DNA from: an uncultured Anaeroplasmataceae bacterium
Lineage (GTDB): Bacteria > Bacillota_I > Bacilli_A > Acholeplasmatales > Anaeroplasmataceae
Length of the DNA stretch: 30,843 nucleotides
Reading direction: 5' to 3'
Assembly (NCBI GenBank): GCA_934229785.1
Contig: CAKQEA010000022.1
Span: forward strand, 1-30,843
The notes beneath the pieces were generated by a model. That model had not been told where the DNA came from. It ran no database searches and saw only the letters and a list, made by a program, of their open reading frames with translations. Below, piece by piece: positions 1 to 6,355 of this stretch (its first letter is position 1; each line of letters opens with the position of its first letter). The position numbers were made by a program, and so were the translations under genes.

Positions 1-4
1 AAAA

Positions 5-37
5 GAGGTAGTAAATCATTGCCTACCTCAATTTTTA
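5..37 (+). terminator. Possible terminator of an upstream + gene
   Basis: GAGGTAG (5-11) pairs with CTACCTC (23-29) around an 11-nt loop and is followed by AATTTTT, which fits a rho-independent terminator for a gene left of the window. A second CTACCTC at 55-61 could compete for the same 5' arm. Confidence 0.4.
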
Positions 38-109
38 AGAGGGTAACTACCTACCTACCTCAGAATTTAAAGAACCTTTTTTAGAAAATGTATTTTGTCA
101 ACAAGCTGT

Positions 110-133
110 GCATTGCTTAGGCAATGCTTTTTT
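110..133 (+). terminator. Rho-independent terminator (+)
   Basis: GCATTGC (110-116), loop TTAG, GCAATGC (121-127), then six T. This is a clean intrinsic terminator reading rightwards, so it ends a + transcript entering from the left and faces the minus-strand gene at 148-375. Confidence 0.65.
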
Positions 134-147
134 ACAAAAAAATCCAA

Positions 148-375
148 TTAATACATAATTGGACCTTGTGGCATATATCCATATGGATATGGCTGATATG
201 GATAATAAGGCATTGGTTGTGGATAATAGCCATTATTATTCTTGTTAGTATTTGAAGCAATATAGCCAAATGGGAAGCCTACGGCTGCACCAAATAGAAG
301 TGGTAATAATACATTTCTATTATCGCTTGATCTTAAGGCAACATTTGGATAATAGCTATAATAATTATAATTCAT
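148..375 (-). CDS. Small Tyr/Pro-rich hypothetical protein
   Basis: A 75-aa protein I do not recognise. The N-terminus is rich in Asn and Tyr. Residues 22-40 form one hydrophobic Gly/Ala/Phe stretch that could be a single membrane segment. The C-terminal third is a low-complexity run of Tyr, Pro, Gln and Gly (YYPYQPYPYGY). Such tails occur in coat-like or surface-associated small proteins, but nothing here assigns a role. A strong GAGGAGG ribosome binding site lies just upstream of the ATG on the minus strand, which supports real translation. It follows the Mrp gene on the same strand, separated by the terminator at 422-460, so it is probably transcribed separately. Confidence 0.65.
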   Translation of the reverse strand: MNYNYYSYYPNVALRSSDNRNVLLPLLFGAAVGFPFGYIASNTNKNNNGYYPQPMPYYPYQPYPYGYMPQGPIMY

Positions 376-421
376 ATAAACCTCCTCATTTTAGAATATG
401 AAATTTATGAAAAAATGGCAT

Positions 422-460
422 AAAAAAAAGAGAATTTTTAAATATTAATTCTCTTTTTTT
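422..460 (-). terminator. Terminator of the mrp gene
   Basis: GAGAATT (430-436) and AATTCTC (447-453) form a stem extended by A/T pairs. T-runs lie on both sides, so it can work in both directions; on the minus strand it sits four bases after the Mrp stop codon. Confidence 0.7.
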
Positions 461-463
461 GTT

Positions 464-1276
464 CTATAGTTTATCTACCATTTGTTCTAAATATGGATAA
501 TCAATATCCTCAATTTTTCCCTCATCAATAAGCTTGTTGATTTCAGGTTCAATAGGTAATGATGCAAGCGGTAAAATATTATATTCATGACTTACATCTT
601 CAAGTTTAGATGGACCAAATGGATATAAAGGATTATTACAGCATGGGCATTTCATATATGCCATATTTTCAATTAAACCAACAACAGGTGTTTTTAGTAA
701 TTTAGCAAAATTAACAGCCTTTCCAACAATCATTGAAACTAAATCCTGAGGTGTAGTAACAATAATAACACCATCAAGTGGAAGTGATTGGAAAACTGTT
801 AAAGCAACATCTCCTGTTCCTGGTGGCATATCTACAAATAGATAATCAAGTTCTTCCCACTTAACATCAGAATAAAATTGCTTAATTGCATTTCCAAGTA
901 CAGGACCACGCCATGCAACTGGTTGAGTTGGGTCATCAAGCATCAAGTTAATTGACACAATTTTGACACCATTTTTACTTTCTGCTGGATATATTAATTC
1001 ATCTGTACCAGCTAAAGGTTCTTTAATACCAAAGGCAGTTGGCACTGACGGACCTGTAATATCAGCATCTAAAATACCAACCTTAAATCCTTTTTTGGTA
1101 AAAGTTTGGGCAAGCATACAAGTAACAAAGCTTTTACCAACTCCACCCTTACCAGAATGAATAGCATATATTTTTTTTATATGATTTATTTTATTTGTTG
1201 GAACTAGTAAGCTCTTTGTTGTTCTACTTGAACAATTTTGTGAGCAACTAGAACAATTATGATTACAATCACTCAT
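464..1276 (-). CDS. mrp: Mrp/NBP35-family Fe-S cluster carrier ATPase
   Basis: A 270-aa P-loop ATPase of the Mrp/ApbC/NBP35 family, cytoplasmic, which in characterised members binds a transferable 4Fe-4S cluster at a dimer interface and delivers it to apo-proteins. The deviant Walker A GKGGVGKS is at residues 42-49, the DxD switch segment (ILDADITGPS) near 68-77, and the VDMPPGTGD motif near 148-156. The C-terminal CxxC that holds the cluster is C210-C213 (KCPCC). An N-terminal Cys-rich leader (C4, C8, C11, C15) resembles that of clostridial and eukaryotic NBP35-type proteins. A GGAGGAATTT ribosome binding site supports the start. Monocistronic: own promoter (1303-1331) and terminator. Family assignment is firm; the client proteins are unknown. 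Confidence 0.95.
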   Translation of the reverse strand: MSDCNHNCSSCSQNCSSRTTKSLLVPTNKINHIKKIYAIHSGKGGVGKSFVTCMLAQTFTKKGFKVGILDADITGPSVPTAFGIKEPLAGTDELIYPAESKNGVKIVSINLMLDDPTQPVAWRGPVLGNAIKQFYSDVKWEELDYLFVDMPPGTGDVALTVFQSLPLDGVIIVTTPQDLVSMIVGKAVNFAKLLKTPVVGLIENMAYMKCPCCNNPLYPFGPSKLEDVSHEYNILPLASLPIEPEINKLIDEGKIEDIDYPYLEQMVDKL

Positions 1277-1302
1277 TTTAAATTCCTCCTACATCTTTAA
1301 AT

Positions 1303-1331
1303 ATTATACCAAAAAAATATATTTACCTCAA
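1303..1331 (-). promoter_or_regulatory. SigA-type promoter of mrp
   Basis: On the minus strand TTGAGG (1331-1326), 17-nt spacer, TATAAT (1308-1303), about 25 nt before the Mrp start codon. Confidence 0.6.
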
Positions 1332-1354
1332 GCCATTATAAATTTAATACAAAA

Positions 1355-1642
1355 TTATATTTTGATATTTTTAATAATATTTTCTATATCAGTTATTTTA
1401 CTTTCTAAATTCGGATAGTTAGACAATATATTATTTCCTTGATAACCACCTTGAAGATTTTGCATCTGCATACCTATTGTTAACATTGTTTGACCAATTG
1501 ATTCAAAAAAATTTCCAATTGATTGAACTTGATTAGAGTCTAAACCATCTGATAATAGATATCCTAAAATTATCGAAATAGCTGTAAACTCAAGAGGATT
1601 TAACTTTAAAATAAGCTCACTAAGCTTAGAAAATGAGTTCAT
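1355..1642 (-). CDS. Conserved small hypothetical protein
   Basis: A 95-aa protein of unknown function. Residues 14-35 (LNPLEFTAISIILGYLLSDGLD) resemble a short segment I recall from unnamed small proteins of Clostridia/Erysipelotrichia, followed by an amphipathic stretch (NFFESIGQTMLTIGMQMQNL) and a C-terminal helix rich in Ile, Asn and Lys that could be a short coiled coil. There is no signal peptide and no clear membrane segment; the Ile-rich stretch is borderline. The ribosome binding site is weak (GTGAT five bases before the ATG). It is divergent from the secreted-protein operon at 1738 with under 100 bp between start codons, so the two promoters share one short region. Function not assigned. 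Confidence 0.7.
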   Translation of the reverse strand: MNSFSKLSELILKLNPLEFTAISIILGYLLSDGLDSNQVQSIGNFFESIGQTMLTIGMQMQNLQGGYQGNNILSNYPNLESKITDIENIIKNIKI

Positions 1643-1737
1643 TTTATCACTTTTTTCAAAAAAATATAAAATTTTTGTAAAAAAATAACATTTTCCTACT
1701 ATTTATTATATGAAAGGATTAAAAATAGGTGATAAAA

Positions 1738-2376
1738 ATGAAAAAATTAATTATTTTTATGAGTTGTTTTATTACACTTATATTTAGTATAAGCTTTTTT
1801 GAAGCTAAGGCTGATACAAGTGATTATAAAACTTTCTCAGAGGTAATGATGAGTAATGGTAAATTACTTGAAAATTTTACAAAGGATGAAATGAATGAGT
1901 GTTTAAAAAATGTTCATTCAAGAAAATTATATGGTTTTCAAATCTATATTGAAAATCAAAACGTTGATGCATCATACATTTCAAACACATTATATAGTGT
2001 TGAAAATACATCAAGTACTGATATAACCTATGAAGCATCTGTTGATGTTGAAAAAAACAACAAGGTTTCTATTTCAGCAAGTGGTGGTTTAAGTGGATCA
2101 TTTACAAGCGGAAAAGCAAATTCAGCAAAAAAAGAAATAGGTGGTAAATGTGGTATTGAAATATCATCAGTTACAACCTCTTCATCAAAAGAGAAGGAAT
2201 CGATGAAGATAGTTGTAGAATCAAACTCAAAAATGATAATGTACCTTACAGGTAATTTATCAATAACTAATGGTGTGGCAGCATATTATAATTGCTTTTT
2301 TAGAGTATATGAGGGTGGGTTTGAAATTGTTACTTTAAAAAATCAATACACTAGAATTGAGAAGGCCAAAATATGA
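1738..2376 (+). CDS. Secreted Ser/Thr-rich protein, possibly beta-pore-forming
   Basis: A 212-aa exported protein that I cannot place in a named family with certainty. Residues 1-25 are a classical signal peptide (MKK start, hydrophobic core, FEAKA cleavage region). The mature part has alternating polar/hydrophobic strands: a VENTSSTDITYEASVDV segment, a KVSISASGGLSGSFTSGK segment and a GIEISSVTTSSSKEKESMKI segment. This pattern resembles the insertion-hairpin region of aerolysin/ETX-MTX2-type beta-pore formers, but that is inference by eye. Two cysteines are present in the mature protein (C140-ish and C186-ish). The start is set at the ATG at 1738 because AGGTGAT lies four bases before it; a GTG three codons upstream is less likely. 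First gene of a four-gene operon; the next gene overlaps by ATGA. Confidence 0.75.
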   Translation: MKKLIIFMSCFITLIFSISFFEAKADTSDYKTFSEVMMSNGKLLENFTKDEMNECLKNVHSRKLYGFQIYIENQNVDASYISNTLYSVENTSSTDITYEASVDVEKNNKVSISASGGLSGSFTSGKANSAKKEIGGKCGIEISSVTTSSSKEKESMKIVVESNSKMIMYLTGNLSITNGVAAYYNCFFRVYEGGFEIVTLKNQYTRIEKAKI

Positions 2377-3200
2377 GAAAATTGTTCTATAGTTTATTAG
2401 CTTTAATTTTAATTTTAGATATTTCTTTAATATCTTTAGCAATAAGTAGAAAAACAAGCTATGACTATTATACTATAATTCAAACAAGAGGCTTTACTTA
2501 TAGTGATAGTAGCAAAATGAGCTTTGAAATCTACACTACGGATAATAATCCTGATTTTATTGAAACAAATATATTTGATTATTTTATTACATCTGATGAT
2601 TATCAAAGTGTCTTAACGGATGTTAAATTTATAAAAGAAAATGAAGCATTTATTATGTATTGCAACACTATAAGTCCTAATGAAAAAGAATTAGTAATAT
2701 CAAATGCCCATTTAATAATTAAAGGACAAACTAAAAAATATGATTTCACATTAGGATTCATTTCCATTATTGATGCAACTGGGTATAAATTGCTCAATTT
2801 TGATGATTTATTTATGTCATATGCCTATAATTTAAATCAATTATTATTAGCTGGAGTTAACATTAAACTTAGTAAAAATTATAAAAGCTTAAATTATTTA
2901 AATGTTGCAAGCATAGCTTTTTCTGATAATGAGTTAATCATCGAAGACAAATATATGTCAAATGAAATAAATGGAGTGGTTCAGTTAAAAAAGACAAGAA
3001 AAGAAGTTGACTATTATCTAAATAGTAATATGCTTTATATTCCACTTGGCTATGAGGTATTATCTTTAATAAGAAAAAGCTATATTTTAATTTCATTAGA
3101 TAATGAACTCTATTATATTGATAGCTTTGATTTTATCAATAATATTCCAACACTAAACGACTATCCCAATTATGTAAAGGCAGGTGTTCTAAGTGATTGA
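2373..3200 (+). CDS. Membrane-anchored extracytoplasmic protein
   Basis: A 275-aa protein of unrecognised family. One N-terminal hydrophobic segment (residues 4-24) acts as signal anchor; the rest is a predicted beta-rich extracytoplasmic domain with many Tyr, Asn and Asp and no catalytic motif I can identify. It overlaps the upstream secreted-protein gene by 4 bp (ATGA) and the downstream ABC ATPase by 8 bp, so translation is almost certainly coupled. Context suggests an accessory or immunity-like partner of the exported protein or of the ABC transporter, by analogy with bacteriocin operons that pair an exported peptide, a membrane protein and an ABC transporter. That role is inference only. 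Confidence 0.75.
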   Translation: MRKLFYSLLALILILDISLISLAISRKTSYDYYTIIQTRGFTYSDSSKMSFEIYTTDNNPDFIETNIFDYFITSDDYQSVLTDVKFIKENEAFIMYCNTISPNEKELVISNAHLIIKGQTKKYDFTLGFISIIDATGYKLLNFDDLFMSYAYNLNQLLLAGVNIKLSKNYKSLNYLNVASIAFSDNELIIEDKYMSNEINGVVQLKKTRKEVDYYLNSNMLYIPLGYEVLSLIRKSYILISLDNELYYIDSFDFINNIPTLNDYPNYVKAGVLSD

Positions 3201-3801
3201 GGTTAAGAATGTAGATAAAAAATATACCAAACAACAAATATTATATAATGTATCTTTCAAAATTGAAAATCCAGGCTTATATATATTTAGTGGAATAAAT
3301 GGAAGTGGAAAATCTACTATTGTTAAAATTTTAGCTAAAGCTATCTACAAATCAAGCGGTGAGATAATTTGCAATGATGAAATTTCTTATTTACCAGATA
3401 AGTTTTTAATTCCATTGATGCTTGAGACTACAGATTATTTAAAACTTATGATTAATATTTATTCATCTAATGCTAATTACAAAGATATTTTAGATGAATA
3501 TAAAATTCCTAAAAAAAGAGTTTATTCATTATCTAAAGGAAATTATCAGAAGCTAGGAATAGCTCAAGTGTTTTTAAATGATTCAGATACTTATATCCTA
3601 GATGAACCATTTGATGGCTTAGATGATTTTGCTAAAAAGCTTTTGAAGGAAAAAATAAGTGAAAAAATAGTTTTGGGCAAAAAGGTTATTTTAATTTCGC
3701 ATCAAAAGAATGTTTTTAGTGATTTAAAGCCTGTTATTTATGAGGTCAAGGAAGGAAAAATATATGAAAAAAAGAAGAAATCAAATGATTCCACTATGTA
3801 A
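3193..3801 (+). CDS. ABC transporter ATP-binding protein
   Basis: A compact 202-aa ABC ATPase. Walker A GINGSGKST is at 34-42, the signature is LSKGN (113-117, deviating from LSGGQ), Walker B/D-loop is YILDEPFDGLD (about 134-144) and the H-loop is ISHQ. The helical subdomain is short, typical of small ATPases serving antibiotic-resistance or bacteriocin-immunity exporters (the CcmA/BcrA-like group). The start is GTG with an AGGTG-type site upstream; no ATG fits better. Its 3' end overlaps the permease gene by about 38 bp. It energises the permease at 3764-4504; the substrate is unknown but may be the secreted protein at the head of the operon, or the system may protect the producer against it. 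Confidence 0.93.
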   Translation: MIEVKNVDKKYTKQQILYNVSFKIENPGLYIFSGINGSGKSTIVKILAKAIYKSSGEIICNDEISYLPDKFLIPLMLETTDYLKLMINIYSSNANYKDILDEYKIPKKRVYSLSKGNYQKLGIAQVFLNDSDTYILDEPFDGLDDFAKKLLKEKISEKIVLGKKVILISHQKNVFSDLKPVIYEVKEGKIYEKKKKSNDSTM

Positions 3802-4504
3802 TTTATATTTAGGAAATACTTTAAACAGGTTAAACATGATTATCATTATCATAGGCTCAATCATATTAGCAGTTGCTATCTATTTCATTTCAGATCCATG
3901 GATTTTAAATGATATGTATATTACTTCACCAGAAAATTATCATTATGCTTATATTTCCCAAGCTACTTTAGTTATAGAATTATTTAATATTGTTGTACTA
4001 ACTGCCTTAATAATCAATTTAGGTAGTCAAAGTAGTGGAATGGATTTAATGTTTATTTCTTACATTAAAAGAAGAACTATTTGCATTTGTAAGGTTTTAG
4101 TTATTAGTATTATAGGGTTATTTTTAATTCTAATTGAAATGTTTATTGTTTATTTAATTATGTTTTTAAAATTTTACAAATTTGAATTTAACTATTTAAC
4201 TTTTATAAATTTTTTATCTTTATATTTATTATTTTTATTTCAAACGTTATTAGGATTAGCTATTTCATCAATTCACTCAAGTATCTTTATTCCATTTGGT
4301 TATTTATTTTCTCAAATAATTTATTTGGTTGTTTTTACTAATAATGAAATTGTAATGGATAAAATCGGTTATATTTTACCTTGGATATCTATAGATGAAA
4401 AGTCAATTATTTATATGAAAAATCCATTAACAACAGGTGTATGGATTATTTCACTTATTTTTTTGTATATAAATATTTACAATATTAAAGATATTAAAAA
4501 TTAG
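3764..4504 (+). CDS. ABC transporter permease subunit
   Basis: A 246-aa integral membrane protein with about six hydrophobic segments: MIIIIIGSIILAVAIYFIS; ATLVIELFNIVVLTALII; a long ICKVLVISIIGLFLILIE segment plus extension; FINFLSLYLLFLFQTLLGLA; FIPFGYLFSQIIYLVVF; VWIISLIFLYINIYNI. This topology suits an ABC-2-type permease. The start is set at the ATG at 3764, eight bases after GGAAGG; an in-frame ATG at 3740 lacks a site. It overlaps the ATPase gene, so the two are translated together and presumably form one complex. Last gene of the operon; no clear terminator follows, though an 8-bp inverted repeat (4512-4519 / 4572-4579) lies in the following gap. Confidence 0.85.
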   Translation: MKKRRNQMIPLCNLYLGNTLNRLNMIIIIIGSIILAVAIYFISDPWILNDMYITSPENYHYAYISQATLVIELFNIVVLTALIINLGSQSSGMDLMFISYIKRRTICICKVLVISIIGLFLILIEMFIVYLIMFLKFYKFEFNYLTFINFLSLYLLFLFQTLLGLAISSIHSSIFIPFGYLFSQIIYLVVFTNNEIVMDKIGYILPWISIDEKSIIYMKNPLTTGVWIISLIFLYINIYNIKDIKN

Positions 4505-4598
4505 ATATTATTCTACAAATAAAATATAATTTCATTAAAAAATAATACATCTAATTGTAATAATTATAAATTTTGTAGATTTATAAGAAATAATAGCA

Positions 4599-4604
4599 TA
4601 TAAT
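4599..4604 (+). promoter_or_regulatory. Probable -10 element before the 4626 gene
   Basis: A perfect TATAAT lies 21 bases before the ATG. The -35 is poor (TTGTAG at 4573-4578, spacing 20). The implied leader is only about 15 nt and carries the GAGGT ribosome binding site. Confidence 0.35.
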
Positions 4605-4625
4605 CTTAGGTAATGAGGTATAAAT

Positions 4626-6089
4626 ATGGATAACATAAAAGAAAAATTATTAGAAATAATAAAAAAAGGTAATAAGAATAATTATTATTTTTATGACAAA
4701 GTTGATCATGAAATTGTTGAACTTAATAAAAAGAATCTAGCCTTATTAGCCGAGATGATTAAAAATAAGGTTCATCCACTTGATTTAACACAAGAGCAGC
4801 TTGAATTGATGGAGCAGTATATGCATATTGCTGAAGATATCAATAGGTTTATTCTTGTTCCAACTAAATATGACTTTCCTGAAGCAAGTATTGCAAGAGA
4901 TTTTATTAAATCAATTACAGATTCAAAAATTAGAAATGTTTTAAAAAAGGAATTAAATCAAAAGGGTGGACTAAAGTTTTTTAAAGCTAAGCTTGATGAA
5001 TTGGGTATTTATACTGATTATGATGAGTATAAAGATATTTTATATGGAAAGATTATTGCTGAATTTTTAGAAGAAAACACAGATGTGAAAAAATCAGATA
5101 ATCTACTAAAGGCAAAAGAATTGATTGAGCTTGGATTAAGAATTTATGATGAAAAGCCATGGATGTATTTTGATGATATTAATTTAATTAAAATAAGGTA
5201 TAAGGATATTGATTTCTATTATAGTATTTTAGGTAGCTGTGGAGAATGCTATGGTTTTGAATTTGCCATTGGTGACGAAGGTTTAAATTTCTTAAAGCTT
5301 GAGCAGGAATTAAGTCAGGAGGATTCAGATTCTTTATTGCCAGGATTAATTAAAAAGGATTATTCTGTGTATTTTGATCCATATTATAATTTAAATGAAG
5401 ATGGTGCTATATTTATTAATACTTATTTGAATAATATTGATAAGAATTTAGTTTATCCAAGCTTTAATTGCTTTAATTATTTTGAGATGCCTCATGGAAT
5501 TAAAAATAATGAAGAGTGTGAAATATTTTTAGATGCTTTAGAGGCGCTTCTTAAATTTTTAGAAGAATTTTCAACAGTTGCAATACCACTTAATGATACA
5601 AATAAATGCATTAGCGCAAATATTGAAAATGATGAGGTTGATATCTTTGAGGTACCAAGCTTAGGTGATGGCTATATTAAATATGAGACACCTGCTATCC
5701 CTAAAATGATCTTAGAGTCGTTTAATTCAAAGCTTAAGGTTTCAGAAGGTGTTGGCTATTATGATATTAAGATAATTCCAACTGTTTGTGAAGGTGACAA
5801 ATTACCAGCATTTCCTATTTTATATAGTGAAACAGAAGAAAAAATATTATGTGCCAATTTATGTTTGGTAGATAATTATTATATGACAACTTTGGCTCTT
5901 AAAACAATAACAGAACTAAAAGAGAAAGAAATTCCAAGTATTATTTATACTAAAAATCATATTGCATATGTTATCGCAAAAACTCTTTTTGGTAAGGTTG
6001 CTAAAATTAAAATGAAGGAGCAATCTCCGATTGATGAAATATTTGATAGAATTTCTAAAGAAATTGAAGATAAAAGGTTATTTAATTAA
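4626..6089 (+). CDS. Hypothetical protein with UPF0158-like segment
   Basis: A 487-aa soluble, acidic protein with no signal peptide or membrane segment. Residues about 85-145 (RDFIKSITDSKIRNVLKKEL, then GGLKFFKAKLDELGI) match the pattern of the UPF0158 family, whose function is unknown. The middle carries an SILGSCGECYGFEFAIGDEG segment followed by FLKLEQEL, and the C-terminal part a KETPAIPKM-like segment and several Cys. I see no catalytic motif I can name. The ribosome binding site GAGGT is five to six bases before the ATG. It stands alone between the ABC operon and the Mn riboswitch, with intergenic gaps on both sides. Confidence 0.8.
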   Translation: MDNIKEKLLEIIKKGNKNNYYFYDKVDHEIVELNKKNLALLAEMIKNKVHPLDLTQEQLELMEQYMHIAEDINRFILVPTKYDFPEASIARDFIKSITDSKIRNVLKKELNQKGGLKFFKAKLDELGIYTDYDEYKDILYGKIIAEFLEENTDVKKSDNLLKAKELIELGLRIYDEKPWMYFDDINLIKIRYKDIDFYYSILGSCGECYGFEFAIGDEGLNFLKLEQELSQEDSDSLLPGLIKKDYSVYFDPYYNLNEDGAIFINTYLNNIDKNLVYPSFNCFNYFEMPHGIKNNEECEIFLDALEALLKFLEEFSTVAIPLNDTNKCISANIENDEVDIFEVPSLGDGYIKYETPAIPKMILESFNSKLKVSEGVGYYDIKIIPTVCEGDKLPAFPILYSETEEKILCANLCLVDNYYMTTLALKTITELKEKEIPSIIYTKNHIAYVIAKTLFGKVAKIKMKEQSPIDEIFDRISKEIEDKRLFN

Positions 6090-6111
6090 GTACGATTTTT
6101 TACGAATTTTG

Positions 6112-6139
6112 TTGAAAAAAATAAAATTTATGTTACAAT
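6112..6139 (+). promoter_or_regulatory. Promoter of the Mn-riboswitch/flotillin transcript
   Basis: TTGAAA (6112-6117), 16-nt spacer, TACAAT (6134-6139). Transcription would begin near 6146, shortly before the riboswitch P1 helix. Confidence 0.6.
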
Positions 6140-6161
6140 TATATTGTAAATAAATAAGACC

Positions 6162-6248
6162 TAAAAGGGAGTAGAAAACCGTAAGGTAATGTGGCTCGTC
6201 AGGACAATATTTTATTATTCGGACACATTTGAAATTTCAAGACTTTTA
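6162..6248 (+). promoter_or_regulatory. yybP-ykoY (Mn2+) riboswitch aptamer
   Basis: Core features of this riboswitch family are in the expected order: P1 5' strand TAAAAG (6162-6167), the GGGAGTAG loop (6167-6174), helix AATGTG (6188-6193) paired with CACATT (6224-6229), the CGTCA block (6197-6201), a TTGAAATTTCAA hairpin (6229-6240), and the CAAGAC closing block (6238-6243) running into P1 3' strand CTTTTA (6243-6248). In characterised members Mn2+ bridges the two conserved loops and stabilises P1. Here P1's 3' strand is also the 5' arm of the following terminator, so metal binding should prevent termination and switch expression on. Confidence 0.85.
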
Positions 6249-6275
6249 TCTATAGGATAAAGGTCTTTTTATTTT
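6239..6275 (+). terminator. Riboswitch-controlled terminator
   Basis: AAGACTTTTATC (6239-6250), loop TATAG, GATAAAGGTCTT (6256-6267): a 12-bp stem with one G-U pair, then TTTTTATTTT. The 5' arm shares bases 6239-6248 with the closing part of the aptamer, so the two structures are mutually exclusive. Confidence 0.85.
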
Positions 6276-6285
6276 AAAGGAGCTG

Positions 6286-6327
6286 ATGAGCTGTGTAGTA
6301 ATTGGTGTAAAAAGCAAGAAATATTAA
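6286..6327 (+). CDS. Possible 13-codon leader ORF
   Basis: After the riboswitch terminator a short frame MSCVVIGVKSKKY begins at an ATG three bases after AAAGGAG. It ends in TAA 28 bases before the flotillin ATG. It may be a leader peptide, a remnant of a small upstream gene, or chance. Only the well-placed ribosome binding site supports it. Confidence 0.25.
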   Translation: MSCVVIGVKSKKY

Positions 6328-6355
6328 TATTATATAAATAAGGGGGATTGTAATT

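Noticed and set aside
4512..4579. Inverted repeat after the ABC operon as terminator
   Set aside because: The arms TCTACAAA/TTTGTAGA are 52 bp apart and no T-run follows.
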